A stretch of 64,000 nt of DNA, from positions 1,992,374-2,056,373 of the forward strand of contig NC_020062.1 in the NCBI RefSeq assembly GCF_000330885.1, in the 5' to 3' direction. Source of the DNA: Rhizobium tropici CIAT 899 (GTDB taxonomy: Bacteria > Pseudomonadota > Alphaproteobacteria > Rhizobiales > Rhizobiaceae). Under the pieces are notes generated by a model. That model searched no databases. It saw nothing but the letters and a program-made list of their open reading frames with translations, and had not been told where the DNA came from. Made by a program: the position numbers and the translations under genes. Shown here piece after piece: positions 9,119 to 17,746 of the stretch; the stretch's first letter is position 1; every line of letters starts with the position of its first letter.

Positions 9119-10027
9119 TCAGGCGGCCTTTTCGTGATCCCAGAAATAGACGGTCGCCGGTTCCGGCTCCCAGACGCGGGCATTTTCGATACCCGGGAGA
9201 TTGACAAGCGCGCGATATTCGGAGCCGAACGCCACATATTGATCGGTTTCCGCCATGACCGCCGGCTTGCAGGCGATGGGGTCGCGAACGACGCCGAAGC
9301 CTGACTTGGTGCCGACGACGAAGGTGAAGAAGCCGTCGAGATCGTCGACCGCGCCTTCCAGCGCCGCCCCAAGATCCTTGCCTTTCGCCATCTCCGCCGT
9401 CAGATAGGCGGCCGCGACTTCGGTGTCATTTTCCGTCTCGAAGGTCATGCCCTCGCGCTTAAGCTCGCGACGCAGGTTGTTGTGGTTCGAGAGCGACCCG
9501 TTGTGAACCAGGCATTGATCCGAACCTGTCGAGAAGGGATGAGCGCCAAGCGTCGTGACGGCCGACTCGGTCGCCATACGGGTATGGCCGATGCCATGCG
9601 TGCCGGACATGGCGGCGACGCCAAAGCGCGAGACCACATCTTTCGGCAGGCCGACTTCCTTGTAGATCTCGACAGTATCGCCGCTGCTCATAACGCGGAT
9701 ATTCGGGCGCAATGCCGTCAGGGCCGCCCTGCCCTCTTCGAGCTTGTCCTTGGCAAGAGTGATGACCGCATGCGTGCTCTTGACCACGACGGATACCGGC
9801 ACGTCGAGCGTGCGCCGGAGTTCATATTCCAGCCCGTCGAAATCCTTAGTCGGATCGGCCGACTGGACGGTTATCTTCGCCGTGTTGCCGTTATCGTTAC
9901 CGTAGATCGCAATGCCCGCGCTATCGGGTCCGCGATCGGTCATCGTGATTAGCATGGAGGACAGAAGCGCGCCAAGTTTCGGCTCCAGCGCCTTATCCTT
10001 CAAGAAGAGACCGACAATTCCGCACAT
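9119..10027 (-). CDS. mgsA: N-methylglutamate synthase subunit A (GlxB; class II amidotransferase)
   Basis: A 302-aa class II glutamine amidotransferase. The chosen ATG at 10027 gives MCGIVGLF, placing the catalytic Cys at position 2 after Met removal; this decides the start against an in-frame upstream codon that would bury it. Other motifs are GHTRMATES near 150 and LVHNGSLSNHNNLRREL near 175. It would release the methylamine or ammonia group from the amide substrate and channel it to MgsC. It is the first gene of the minus-strand operon; the intergenic region upstream holds an A+T-rich candidate operator. Confidence 0.9.
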   Translation of the reverse strand: MCGIVGLFLKDKALEPKLGALLSSMLITMTDRGPDSAGIAIYGNDNGNTAKITVQSADPTKDFDGLEYELRRTLDVPVSVVVKSTHAVITLAKDKLEEGRAALTALRPNIRVMSSGDTVEIYKEVGLPKDVVSRFGVAAMSGTHGIGHTRMATESAVTTLGAHPFSTGSDQCLVHNGSLSNHNNLRRELKREGMTFETENDTEVAAAYLTAEMAKGKDLGAALEGAVDDLDGFFTFVVGTKSGFGVVRDPIACKPAVMAETDQYVAFGSEYRALVNLPGIENARVWEPEPATVYFWDHEKAA

Positions 10028-10095
10028 GCCCAAACCCTCCGTTTTCGCATCTGCAAAAATGGCTATCAGGTCCAATGCGGTTTTTCAACTCAAAA

Positions 10096-10121
10096 GAATA
10101 AATTTTTCTTTTTAGGCAAGT
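10096..10121 (-). promoter_or_regulatory. Candidate operator region upstream of mgsA
   Basis: GAATAAATTTTTC (10096-10108) matches 11 of 13 bases of the palindrome core upstream of dmmD (3682-3694). TTAGGCAAGT (10112-10121) is repeated exactly upstream of mgdA at 11870-11879. Both lie in the 93-bp gap between mgsA and the XRE-cupin gene (the last base falls in that gene's stop codon). Binding factors are not shown by sequence; the XRE-cupin and GlxA-type regulators next door are the obvious candidates. Confidence 0.4.
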
Positions 10122-10804
10122 TAGTCAGTCTTGCCCCGCTGTGGATAGCTGATGATCGACAGGTATTTCGCCGGCAGTTTCACCAGCACCTCCGGGCCAT
10201 GTGGCGCGTCGGCATCGAAGAAAAGACTGTCGCCGGGCTGCATGGGATAGAGCTGGTCGCCATGGCGGTACATCACCTCGCCCTCGAGCATGTAAAGGAA
10301 CTCCATTCCCTCATGCTGGAATGTCGGAAAGACATCGGAATCGGCCGTCAGCGTAATGAGATAGGGCTCAACGATGACGCCGCTCGAATTGTTGTCGATA
10401 TGGCCGAGCACATTATATTGATGGCCGGCACGCGTGCCGCGGCGTTCGAGTTCCACGCCCTGGCCAGCCTTGACGAAGACGGCGTTGCGCGGCTCTTCGT
10501 AACGACGGAAGAAAGCTGTCAGCGGCACGCCGAGTGCGCGCGACAGCGATTGCAGCGTCGTCAGCGACGGCGAGATATTGCCGTTTTCGATCTTCGACAG
10601 CATGCCGAGCGAGATACCCGTCGCGGCGGCAAGATCCGTCACCGTGATGCCAAGCTTCTTGCGATAGGCACGGACCTCGTGGCCGATCGCCATCTCGAGA
10701 TTGTTTTCCTTCGGCTCGCGCACCGCATGCGGATTTTGTGAGAAAGCTGACCGTCCGCCATGGGACTGGTCGTCAGCCGATATCTTGTCTGCCTTGGTTT
10801 TCAT
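10121..10804 (-). CDS. XRE-cupin transcriptional regulator
   Basis: A 227-aa cytoplasmic regulator with an N-terminal helix-turn-helix of the XRE type (ITVTDLAAATGISLGMLSKIENGNISPSL, residues about 52-80) and a C-terminal cupin ligand domain (HEGMEFLYMLEGEVMYRHG and PMQPGDSLFFDADAPHGP). Such proteins commonly sense small amines or amino-acid derivatives through the cupin barrel. It sits directly upstream of, and in the same direction as, the mgs-gmaS-purU-folD operon, 93 bp away, so it is a likely regulator of it and perhaps of dmm. The effector is unknown. Confidence 0.88.
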   Translation of the reverse strand: MKTKADKISADDQSHGGRSAFSQNPHAVREPKENNLEMAIGHEVRAYRKKLGITVTDLAAATGISLGMLSKIENGNISPSLTTLQSLSRALGVPLTAFFRRYEEPRNAVFVKAGQGVELERRGTRAGHQYNVLGHIDNNSSGVIVEPYLITLTADSDVFPTFQHEGMEFLYMLEGEVMYRHGDQLYPMQPGDSLFFDADAPHGPEVLVKLPAKYLSIISYPQRGKTD

Positions 10805-10881
10805 TTATGATCCTTTTTGCCGGCAGGGCTTGCTGCGGCGATCCTATCCTCCGAGTGAAATTTTCTCAACTGCGGCGAAAA

Positions 10882-11841
10882 TCACGCGTGACGGGTATCA
10901 CCGGGGGCAATCCCATAAAGAGAGCGATAGGCCCGGGCGAAATGGGCACCGCTTGAAAAGCCGGTGGCGATGGCGATTTCGGAAATCGAAAGCGGGCTCT
11001 GCTCCAGGAGCCGCCGGGCATGCTGCAGCCGTATTCGCCGATATTGCTCCAGGAATGTCGCGCCGAGATGCGTGGCGAACAGCCGGTCGAGATGACGCGG
11101 CGTGACCCCGGCAATCCGCGCCATGGCGGCACGATCGAGAGGCATCTCGATCGTCTCTTCCATTTTTTCGAGCACGCTCAGCAAACCCGGATGGTGAACG
11201 CCATAGCGCTCGGCGAGCGAACCGCGTTGCGGCGCAGTCGGCTCGCTCACGTCAGTATGCAGGTACCAGTCGCTGACGCGGCGAGCGAAATCGGCACCCA
11301 TGCGCTCTGATATCAGTACATGCATCATGTCGAGCGGCGCAATGCCGCCGCCGCAGGTGATGCGATTGCCGTCGATGACGAAGCGCGCCTGGCGTGGTGT
11401 AAGCGTCGAAAAGGCTTCGAGCAGGGCCGGCGCGTGCTCCCAGTGAATGGTAAAATCACGCTCGGCCAGAAGACCGGCCGCGGCAAGCAGATAGGGACCG
11501 CCTGAGATACCACCGATACGGACGCCCTCGCGTGCGAGCTGGCGCAGGCAGGCAAGGACCGAAGGGTAATGCCAATCGCGTGGCGAGCCGCCGGCGCAGA
11601 CGAAGACCGTGCCAAGACCGGATCCGCGACCTGGAAGAGGCTCGGCCGGCACCGGCACGCCGCCCGACGATACCGCCGGAGTGCCGTCCGGCGAGAAGGT
11701 CGACAATCGATAGATTTCCCGCCCGGCCAGGAGATTGGCGGCGCGCAATGGCTCGCTTGCCGAGGCAAAGGACATCAAGGCGAACCCCGGGATCAGGATG
11801 AAACCGATATTCTGGCTATTTTTGCTATCGATCGCCGTCAT
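10882..11841 (-). CDS. glxA: GlxA-family AraC transcriptional regulator
   Basis: A 319-aa regulator with an N-terminal DJ-1/PfpI-like class I amidotransferase-fold domain (FILIPGFALMSFASASEPLR; VFVCAGGS; GISGGPYLLAAAGLL) and a C-terminal AraC helix-turn-helix pair (MARIAGVTPRHLDRLFATHLG and ISEIAIATGFSSGAHFARAYR). In Sinorhizobium the homologue glxA accompanies glxBCD. It is divergent from mgdA with an 88-bp gap carrying palindromes, so control of the mgd operon and possibly of mgsABC is likely. Symbol given from context and domain layout. Confidence 0.87.
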   Translation of the reverse strand: MTAIDSKNSQNIGFILIPGFALMSFASASEPLRAANLLAGREIYRLSTFSPDGTPAVSSGGVPVPAEPLPGRGSGLGTVFVCAGGSPRDWHYPSVLACLRQLAREGVRIGGISGGPYLLAAAGLLAERDFTIHWEHAPALLEAFSTLTPRQARFVIDGNRITCGGGIAPLDMMHVLISERMGADFARRVSDWYLHTDVSEPTAPQRGSLAERYGVHHPGLLSVLEKMEETIEMPLDRAAMARIAGVTPRHLDRLFATHLGATFLEQYRRIRLQHARRLLEQSPLSISEIAIATGFSSGAHFARAYRSLYGIAPGDTRHA

Positions 11842-11845
11842 GTCC

Positions 11846-11879
11846 CTTTTCTATCGAAAAAGGTCCTAATTAGGCAAGT
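11846..11879. promoter_or_regulatory. Divergent glxA/mgdA promoter palindromes
   Basis: The 88-bp gap between the glxA and mgdA starts contains CCTTTT facing AAAAAGG around 11846-11863 and the perfect palindrome CCTAATTAGG at 11865-11874, overlapping TTAGGCAAGT (11870-11879), which also occurs upstream of mgsA. These are plausible AraC-type or XRE-type operator sites. Confidence 0.4.
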
Positions 11880-11929
11880 CGGCATTTGCCGCTCTGTCAT
11901 CATGAGCGCAGTTCAAACCGGATCCAACC

Positions 11930-13180
11930 ATGCGCTATTCGGCTTTCTCTGTTTTTCTCAACGGCCTTCGCGGCAATACCAGCTGGGCCCCCGCCTGGCG
12001 CCAGCCGCAACCGAAGCCGCATTATGACGTCATCATCGTCGGTGGCGGCGGCCATGGTCTTGCAACTGCCTATTATCTCGCCAAGACCTTCGGCATCGCC
12101 AATGTCGCCGTTCTGGAAAAGGGCTATCTCGGCTCTGGCAATATCGGCCGCAATACGACGATCATCCGCTCGAACTACCTGCTGCCCGGCAACAATCCCT
12201 TCTACGAGCTTTCCATGAAGCTTTGGGAAGGGCTGGAGCAGGATTTCAATTTCAATGCCATGGTCTCGCAGCGCGGCGTGCTCAATCTCTTTCATTCGGA
12301 TGCGCAACGCGACGCCTATACGCGACGCGGCAATGCCATGCGCCTGCACGGGGTCGATGCCGAATTGCTCGACCGCGAGGCCGTTCGCAAAAAGCTGCCC
12401 TTCCTGGATTTCGAAAACGCACGATTCCCGATCATGGGCGGCCTGCTGCAGCAGCGCGGCGGCACGGTGCGCCACGACGCAGTCGCCTGGGGCTATGCCC
12501 GCGGAGCCGATAGCCGTGGCGTCGATATCATCACCGGCTGCGAAGTCACAGGCATCCGCACCGACCAGGGCCGCGTCACGGGTGTCGAGACGACGAAGGG
12601 ATTCATCGGCTGCGGCAAGCTGGCGCTGGCGGCAGCCGGCAATTCCACCGTCGTCGCCGATATGGCCGGTCTGCGCTTGCCGATCGAAAGTCATGTGCTG
12701 CAGGCGTTCGTCTCGGAAGGTCTGAAGCCGTTCATCGATTGCGTCGTCACCTTTGGCGCCGGGCATTTCTATGTCTCGCAATCCGATAAGGGTGGCCTCG
12801 TCTTCGGCGGCGATATCGACGGCTACAACTCCTATGCCCAGCGCGGTAACCTCGCGACCGTCGAGCATGTTGCCGAAGCAGGCGTTGCAATGATCCCGGC
12901 GCTGACCCGCGTGCGCTATCTACGTACCTGGGGCGGCGTCATGGATATGAGCATGGACGGCTCCCCGATCATCGACCGGACCCATATCGACAATCTCTAT
13001 CTGAACGCCGGCTGGTGCTACGGCGGCTTCAAGGCGACGCCGGCGTCAGGCTATTGCTACGCGCATTTGATCGCCCGCAACGAGCCTCATGAAACAGCGA
13101 CGCAGCTGCGCCTCGACCGATTCCGGCGTGGCTATCAGATCGATGAAAAGGGCGTCGGTGCCCAGCCGAACCTGCATTGA
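11930..13180 (+). CDS. mgdA: N-methylglutamate dehydrogenase subunit A (sarcosine oxidase beta family)
   Basis: A 416-aa FAD protein of the SoxB family. It has a dinucleotide-binding motif at residues 33-44 (DVIIVGGGGHGL), GRNTTIIRSNYLLPGN near 74-88 typical of the family, and GGTVRHDAVAWGYA near 177-190, whose His182 aligns with the residue that carries covalent FMN in heterotetrameric sarcosine oxidases. The start keeps the family's usual N-terminal extension ahead of the FAD motif. First gene of a four-gene operon in the order soxBDAG. Because mgsABC and gmaS are adjacent, I read it as N-methylglutamate dehydrogenase rather than sarcosine oxidase; the sequence alone cannot separate these substrates. 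Confidence 0.85.
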   Translation: MRYSAFSVFLNGLRGNTSWAPAWRQPQPKPHYDVIIVGGGGHGLATAYYLAKTFGIANVAVLEKGYLGSGNIGRNTTIIRSNYLLPGNNPFYELSMKLWEGLEQDFNFNAMVSQRGVLNLFHSDAQRDAYTRRGNAMRLHGVDAELLDREAVRKKLPFLDFENARFPIMGGLLQQRGGTVRHDAVAWGYARGADSRGVDIITGCEVTGIRTDQGRVTGVETTKGFIGCGKLALAAAGNSTVVADMAGLRLPIESHVLQAFVSEGLKPFIDCVVTFGAGHFYVSQSDKGGLVFGGDIDGYNSYAQRGNLATVEHVAEAGVAMIPALTRVRYLRTWGGVMDMSMDGSPIIDRTHIDNLYLNAGWCYGGFKATPASGYCYAHLIARNEPHETATQLRLDRFRRGYQIDEKGVGAQPNLH

Positions 13181-13192
13181 GGACATGACGAC

Positions 13193-13471
13193 ATGGCAAG
13201 CCTGATTTCCTGCCCTCACTGCGGCACACGTCCCAAGGAAGAATTCACCATCAAGGGGGATGCGAACCTTACCCGCCCTGCCCCGGATGCCGGCGCGGAA
13301 GATTGGTACGACTATGTCTACCTGCGCAACAATCCAAAGGGACTTCATAAGGAATATTGGCACCATTCCTCGGGCTGCCGCCGCTGGCTGATCGTCGAGC
13401 GCGACACCGTGACACACAAGGTCCATGGCGTCAGCGATGCGGCGCTTACCAAGCTTGGAGGCGGCGCATGA
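13193..13471 (+). CDS. mgdB: N-methylglutamate dehydrogenase subunit B (sarcosine oxidase delta, zinc-binding)
   Basis: A 92-aa SoxD-family subunit beginning MASLISCPHCGTRPKEEFT. The CPHC pair near residues 7-10 plus His and Cys in WHHSSGCRRW form the conserved zinc site of this subunit. It follows mgdA by 12 bp and its stop overlaps the mgdC start as ATGA. Length is normal for the family. Confidence 0.88.
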   Translation: MASLISCPHCGTRPKEEFTIKGDANLTRPAPDAGAEDWYDYVYLRNNPKGLHKEYWHHSSGCRRWLIVERDTVTHKVHGVSDAALTKLGGGA

Positions 13472-16401
13472 GCAGCTATCGCCTTTCCTCCGGCGGTCGG
13501 ATCGACCGCTCCAAAACCATTGCCTTCAGCTTCGACGGCAGGAGCCTGGAGGGCCATCCCGGCGACACGCTTGCGTCCGCCCTCCTCGCCAACGGCATCC
13601 AGCTTGTCGGCCGCAGCTTCAAATATCATCGCCCGCGCGGCATACTGACGGCGGGTGCCGCCGAACCCAATGCGCTCGTCACGACCGGCACGGGCGGCCG
13701 CACCGAGGCCAACAGCCGTGCCACGATGATCGAACTTCACGACGGGCTGATCGCCCGCAGCCAGAACCGCTGGCCTTCGCTCAATTTCGATGTCGGCGCC
13801 GTCAACGGCCTGCTCTCACCCTTCCTGAGCGCCGGCTTCTATTACAAGACCTTCATGTGGCCTGCCGCCTTCTGGGAGAAAGTCTATGAGCCGCTGATCC
13901 GCAAGGCAGCCGGCCTCGGCAAGGCGTCCTATGAGGCAGATCCCGATTCCTATGAAAAGTGCTGGGCGCATTGCGACCTGCTCGTGATCGGCGCTGGGCC
14001 TGCAGGTCTTGCCGCGGCGCTGACGGCGGGACGCGCCGGAGCGCGTGTCATTCTCGCGGACGAAGGCTTTGCTCTCGGCGGCAGTTTGCTCTTGGAGCGC
14101 AACTCGCCGCTGAAGGACATGTTGGACGAACTCGATAGCCTGCCGAACGTGCAACGCATGCCGCGCACGACTGTTATCGGCTGGTATGACGATAACGTCT
14201 TCGGTGCGGTCGAGCGCGTCCAGAAGCATGTGGCTGCGCCCGACCGGCGCCAGCCGGTCGAACGCCTGTGGCGCATCATCGCCAAGCAAGCGATCCTTGC
14301 GACCGGCGCCGAGGAACGACCGCTTGTCTTTGGCGGCAACGATATTCCAGGCGTGATGATGGCAAGCGCCATGCGCAGCTACCTGAACCGTCAAGCTGTT
14401 GCTCCCGGCAAGCGCACGGTGGTCTTCACGACCAACAGTTCCGGCTACCGGACCGCCGCCGACCTCGAGGCCGCGGGCGTCGACGTGGTCGCCATCGTCG
14501 ATACGCGCGCCGCAGGTGAACACTGGGGCGGCAAGGCGCGGGTGCTGACCGGTGCTTGCGTCCTCGATGCGGTCGGCACCAAGCAGGTCCGCGGGGTCAA
14601 GATTGCGAGCGGTTCGGGCACTCATGAGATCGATGCGGACGCTTTGGCCATGTCCGGCGGGTGGAGCCCGATCATCCATCTTGCCTGTCATCGCGGCGCA
14701 AGGCCGGTATGGTCCGAACGCCATGCAGCCTTCCTTGCGCCCGAAAGACAGGAGGGTTTGTTGATTGCCGGCTCGGCATCCGGTCCTGCCTCCACGGATA
14801 GCTGCCTTGGCGACGGAGCAATCAAAGCTGCCGAGGCGCTGGAAACCATCGGCTTTGGAAAGATCGCTCCCGCCTTTGCTTCAGCAGCGGAAGAAGTACC
14901 GGCTGTTGCCGCGCGGCTCTGGCATATCAAAGGGAGCAAAGGCAAAGCCTTCGTCGACTACCAGAACGACGTGAACCTGAAAGATCTGGGGCTTGCCGTG
15001 CGCGAAGGTTATGGCGATGTCGAGCTTGCCAAGCGCTATACGACCAACGGCATGGCGACCGATCAGGGCAAGCTTTCCAACATCAACGCCATCGGCATTC
15101 TGGCCGAGGCCCGCGGCGTCTCGCCGGCCGAAGTCGGGACCTCGACGTTCCGGCCCTTCTATACGCCGGTTTCCTTCGGCGCACTGACAGGTACTTCACG
15201 GGCTAAGCACTTTCAACCGGCGCGCAAATCTCCCTTGCATGAATGGGCAAAGAAGAATGGTGCAGTCTTCGTCGAGACCGGCCTCTGGTACCGCTCCTCC
15301 TGGTTCCCGCGTGACGGCGAGAAGACCTGGCGCGAAAGTGTCGATCGCGAAGTGCTGAATATCCGGAAAAATGCCGGCATCTGCGATGTCTCGACCCTCG
15401 GCAAGATCGAGATTTTCGGCAAGGACGCAGCAACCTTTCTCGACCGCATCTATTGCAACGGCTTCGCCAAGCTTTCCGTCGGCAAGGCGCGCTACGGCAT
15501 CATGCTGCGCGAAGACGGCATGATCTATGACGATGGCACCACCAGCCGCTTGAGCGAAGACCATTTCTTCATGACCACGACGACGGCGCTTGCCGCCGGC
15601 GTGCTCACCCATCTGGAGTTCTGTGCCCAGACGCTCTGGCCCGAGCTGGAGGTCTATTTTGCGTCGTCAACCGACCAGTGGGCGCAGATGGCGGTGGCAG
15701 GCCCAAATTCCCGCACCATCCTTTCCGAGATTGTCGATGACGACATTTCCGACGCGGCTTTCCCCTTCATGAGCGCACGCGCGGTCTCTCTGTTCGGCGG
15801 CAAGCTCGAGGGCCGGCTCTTCCGCATCTCCTTTTCCGGCGAGCTCGCCTACGAGCTTGGCGTACCCGCCGCCTATGGCGAGTTCGTTGCCGATGCCATT
15901 ATGCAGGCGGGTCGGAAGCATGGTATCTGCGCCTATGGCGCCGAAGCGCTCGGCGTCATGCGCATCGAGAAGGGCCACGTCACCCATGCAGAGATCAACG
16001 GCACGGTAACACCAGGCGATCTTGGCTTTGGTCGCATGGTTTCGACCACGAAACCCGATTTCATCGGCAAAGCGATGCTCGCGCGCGAAGGCCTGCAGGC
16101 GCCCGACCGGCCTCGCCTCGTCGGTGTCAAACCGTTGGACCCTGCGACCAGCTTCCGCACCGGTGCGCATATTCTGGCGGAAGGTGCTGCCGCAACGCTC
16201 GAAAACGATCAGGGCTATGTCACCTCGAGCGCCTTTTCCCCCAATCTCGGCCATACGATCGGGCTCGCACTCATCAAGAATGGGCCGGAGCGTATCGGCG
16301 AGAAGATCGTCGTCTGGAATGGCCTTAGAAACGAATACACGGATGCGGTGATCTGCAGTCCCGTCTTCATCGACCCTCAGAACGAGAAACTCCATGCCTG
16401 A
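13468..16401 (+). CDS. mgdC: N-methylglutamate dehydrogenase subunit C (sarcosine oxidase alpha family)
   Basis: A 977-aa SoxA-family subunit. The N-terminal 2Fe-2S-like fold region (residues about 20-100, RSFKYHRPRGILTAG) is followed by an NAD(P)-binding pyridine-nucleotide domain (DLLVIGAGPAGLAAALTAGR, residues about 171-190) and a C-terminal folate-binding GcvT-like domain from about residue 590 (KNAGICDVSTLGKIEIFG; ISFSGELAYELGVP). The last domain lets methyl oxidation yield methylene-THF. The ATG at 13468 overlaps the mgdB stop and begins the conserved N-terminus. The 3' end overlaps mgdD by 8 bp. Fusions or truncations are not seen. Confidence 0.87.
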   Translation: MSSYRLSSGGRIDRSKTIAFSFDGRSLEGHPGDTLASALLANGIQLVGRSFKYHRPRGILTAGAAEPNALVTTGTGGRTEANSRATMIELHDGLIARSQNRWPSLNFDVGAVNGLLSPFLSAGFYYKTFMWPAAFWEKVYEPLIRKAAGLGKASYEADPDSYEKCWAHCDLLVIGAGPAGLAAALTAGRAGARVILADEGFALGGSLLLERNSPLKDMLDELDSLPNVQRMPRTTVIGWYDDNVFGAVERVQKHVAAPDRRQPVERLWRIIAKQAILATGAEERPLVFGGNDIPGVMMASAMRSYLNRQAVAPGKRTVVFTTNSSGYRTAADLEAAGVDVVAIVDTRAAGEHWGGKARVLTGACVLDAVGTKQVRGVKIASGSGTHEIDADALAMSGGWSPIIHLACHRGARPVWSERHAAFLAPERQEGLLIAGSASGPASTDSCLGDGAIKAAEALETIGFGKIAPAFASAAEEVPAVAARLWHIKGSKGKAFVDYQNDVNLKDLGLAVREGYGDVELAKRYTTNGMATDQGKLSNINAIGILAEARGVSPAEVGTSTFRPFYTPVSFGALTGTSRAKHFQPARKSPLHEWAKKNGAVFVETGLWYRSSWFPRDGEKTWRESVDREVLNIRKNAGICDVSTLGKIEIFGKDAATFLDRIYCNGFAKLSVGKARYGIMLREDGMIYDDGTTSRLSEDHFFMTTTTALAAGVLTHLEFCAQTLWPELEVYFASSTDQWAQMAVAGPNSRTILSEIVDDDISDAAFPFMSARAVSLFGGKLEGRLFRISFSGELAYELGVPAAYGEFVADAIMQAGRKHGICAYGAEALGVMRIEKGHVTHAEINGTVTPGDLGFGRMVSTTKPDFIGKAMLAREGLQAPDRPRLVGVKPLDPATSFRTGAHILAEGAAATLENDQGYVTSSAFSPNLGHTIGLALIKNGPERIGEKIVVWNGLRNEYTDAVICSPVFIDPQNEKLHA

Positions 16402-16966
16402 TTTGCCGACATCGAAGCCGGTCCTCGCCGGCAAGGCCGTTCTACAAGGTGAGACCATCCGGCTTGAAGCCTTGCCTGAGGGCCATCTACTGCATGTAAT
16501 GGGCACGACGACGAGCGAAGAGCTTGCGGCGCATCTTGCAGCAGCCGGCGTCGAGGACAGCTCCGTGCGTCCGGCCGGATACCGGCAATGGTTCATCGCC
16601 GGCAGCGAGCAGCTCGCCGGCTCCCAAGAGCGGGCGCTTGCGGACGCTCTGGCGGGCAGAGCTTTCATCTCCGATCAAAGCCATGGGCGCATCCGTATCC
16701 GCATCTCAGGATCGAGCGCTGCCCGGATGCTCAACAGGGGTACTGCTGTCGACCTGCATCCAGCGAACTTCCCGGAGGGAAGCAGCGCCATGACGCTCTT
16801 CGGCCATATCTCCGTGCAGCTCACGCGCCTGGGCATGGAGGATTTCGAACTGATTGTCCTGCGCAGCTTTGCGGAATCGCTGTATGAAGAGCTCGAAACG
16901 CTGGCCGCAGCCATGTCAGAGCTGATCGGCACGCTGCCGTCTCCGGCAGAGCAACCCCTCAAATAA
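16394..16966 (+). CDS. mgdD: N-methylglutamate dehydrogenase subunit D (sarcosine oxidase gamma family)
   Basis: A 190-aa SoxG-family subunit, the least conserved member of the complex. GYRQWFIAG near 60, RIRISGSSAARMLNRGTAVDL near 105 and VLRSFAESLYEELE near 160 are the recognisable parts. It overlaps mgdC by 8 bp and ends the operon. No clear intrinsic terminator is seen in the 97 bp before the convergent tetR. Confidence 0.8.
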   Translation: MPDLPTSKPVLAGKAVLQGETIRLEALPEGHLLHVMGTTTSEELAAHLAAAGVEDSSVRPAGYRQWFIAGSEQLAGSQERALADALAGRAFISDQSHGRIRIRISGSSAARMLNRGTAVDLHPANFPEGSSAMTLFGHISVQLTRLGMEDFELIVLRSFAESLYEELETLAAAMSELIGTLPSPAEQPLK

Positions 16967-17063
16967 CTCTCCAAATCGTCATCCACGCATGCGAGAAACA
17001 AGTTATCACAACGATCAAGGCGTCCGAGGCAACCACTTCTCGATCATGATTCACAAGCACCTA

Positions 17064-17639
17064 TCACGGGATAAAACCAGTCGCCCGATAGGCCCGGATC
17101 GTTCGGTCATAGATGCCAATATCCCGGCAACCGCGCGCGATCAGTTGAGCCCCCTCGATGGCTGCGAAGATCGCCATCGCGTGCTCCTGCAGGTCCTGGT
17201 CCCGTGCGGAAGGCCTGGCCCGCGAGAGCACCTTGGCCAGCCAACCGACGTTCATGGCGGCGAATTTGTCGACCTCCGTCCGAACCTCCGTGGGAAGATC
17301 ATCAAGTTCCGCGCTCATGATGCCGCACAAGCACATGCGATTGTCGTTGGCCAGAGCCGAGCGAAAGATCTCGGTATATCTGTCCATGCACCAGGTCGCG
17401 TCTTCGGGCGCCGCCAGCAGCTCCGTCAGATAGGTCGCCCCATCTTCGGTGTAGCGGCGGGCCAATGCTGCGCCGAGGTCGCCCTTGGTGGGAAAATGGT
17501 AGTGCACGCTGGCGCTTTTGATCCCGACCTCTTTCGCCAGCTCGCGAAAGCTGAGCGCATTGTAGCCGCGCGCCTGTATCGTCGCCTTTGCCGCGGTCAT
17601 TAGCGCCTCGTGCATATCAGTTTTGGCTTTAGTCATCAT
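17064..17639 (-). CDS. TetR-family repressor
   Basis: About 191 aa from the ATG at 17639 (an in-frame GTG at 17657 is possible but no better ribosome site is seen). The N-terminal helix-turn-helix is clear (GYNALSFRELAKEVGIKSASVHYHFPTKGDL). The C-terminal half is a ligand domain with several Cys (CLCGIMSAEL). It is divergent from the glutathione S-transferase gene, and CTATC-N4-GATAG repeats lie before both genes, so it most likely represses the transferase and itself. Confidence 0.85.
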   Translation of the reverse strand: MMTKAKTDMHEALMTAAKATIQARGYNALSFRELAKEVGIKSASVHYHFPTKGDLGAALARRYTEDGATYLTELLAAPEDATWCMDRYTEIFRSALANDNRMCLCGIMSAELDDLPTEVRTEVDKFAAMNVGWLAKVLSRARPSARDQDLQEHAMAIFAAIEGAQLIARGCRDIGIYDRTIRAYRATGFIP

Positions 17640-17650
17640 TGCTCTATTGC

Positions 17651-17726
17651 CTATCACTCGATAGATAGTTGTTGACGTCGAAAAAGGGAAGGGATAAACG
17701 GCAAAGCGTTATCTATCTATCGATAG
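17651..17726. promoter_or_regulatory. Paired TetR operators CTATC-N4-GATAG
   Basis: Two copies of the same interrupted palindrome lie in the tetR/GST intergenic region: CTATCACTCGATAG at 17651-17664, just before tetR, and CTATCTATCGATAG at 17713-17726, 21 bp before the GST start. Within the second, TCTATCGATAGA is perfectly symmetric. A third near-match, CTATC-ACGG-GATAA, is at 17061-17074 at the tetR 3' end and may be chance. The two main copies strongly suggest operator sites for the local TetR protein. Confidence 0.7.
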
Positions 17727-17746
17727 ACAGATTAAGGAGCTTTGTT

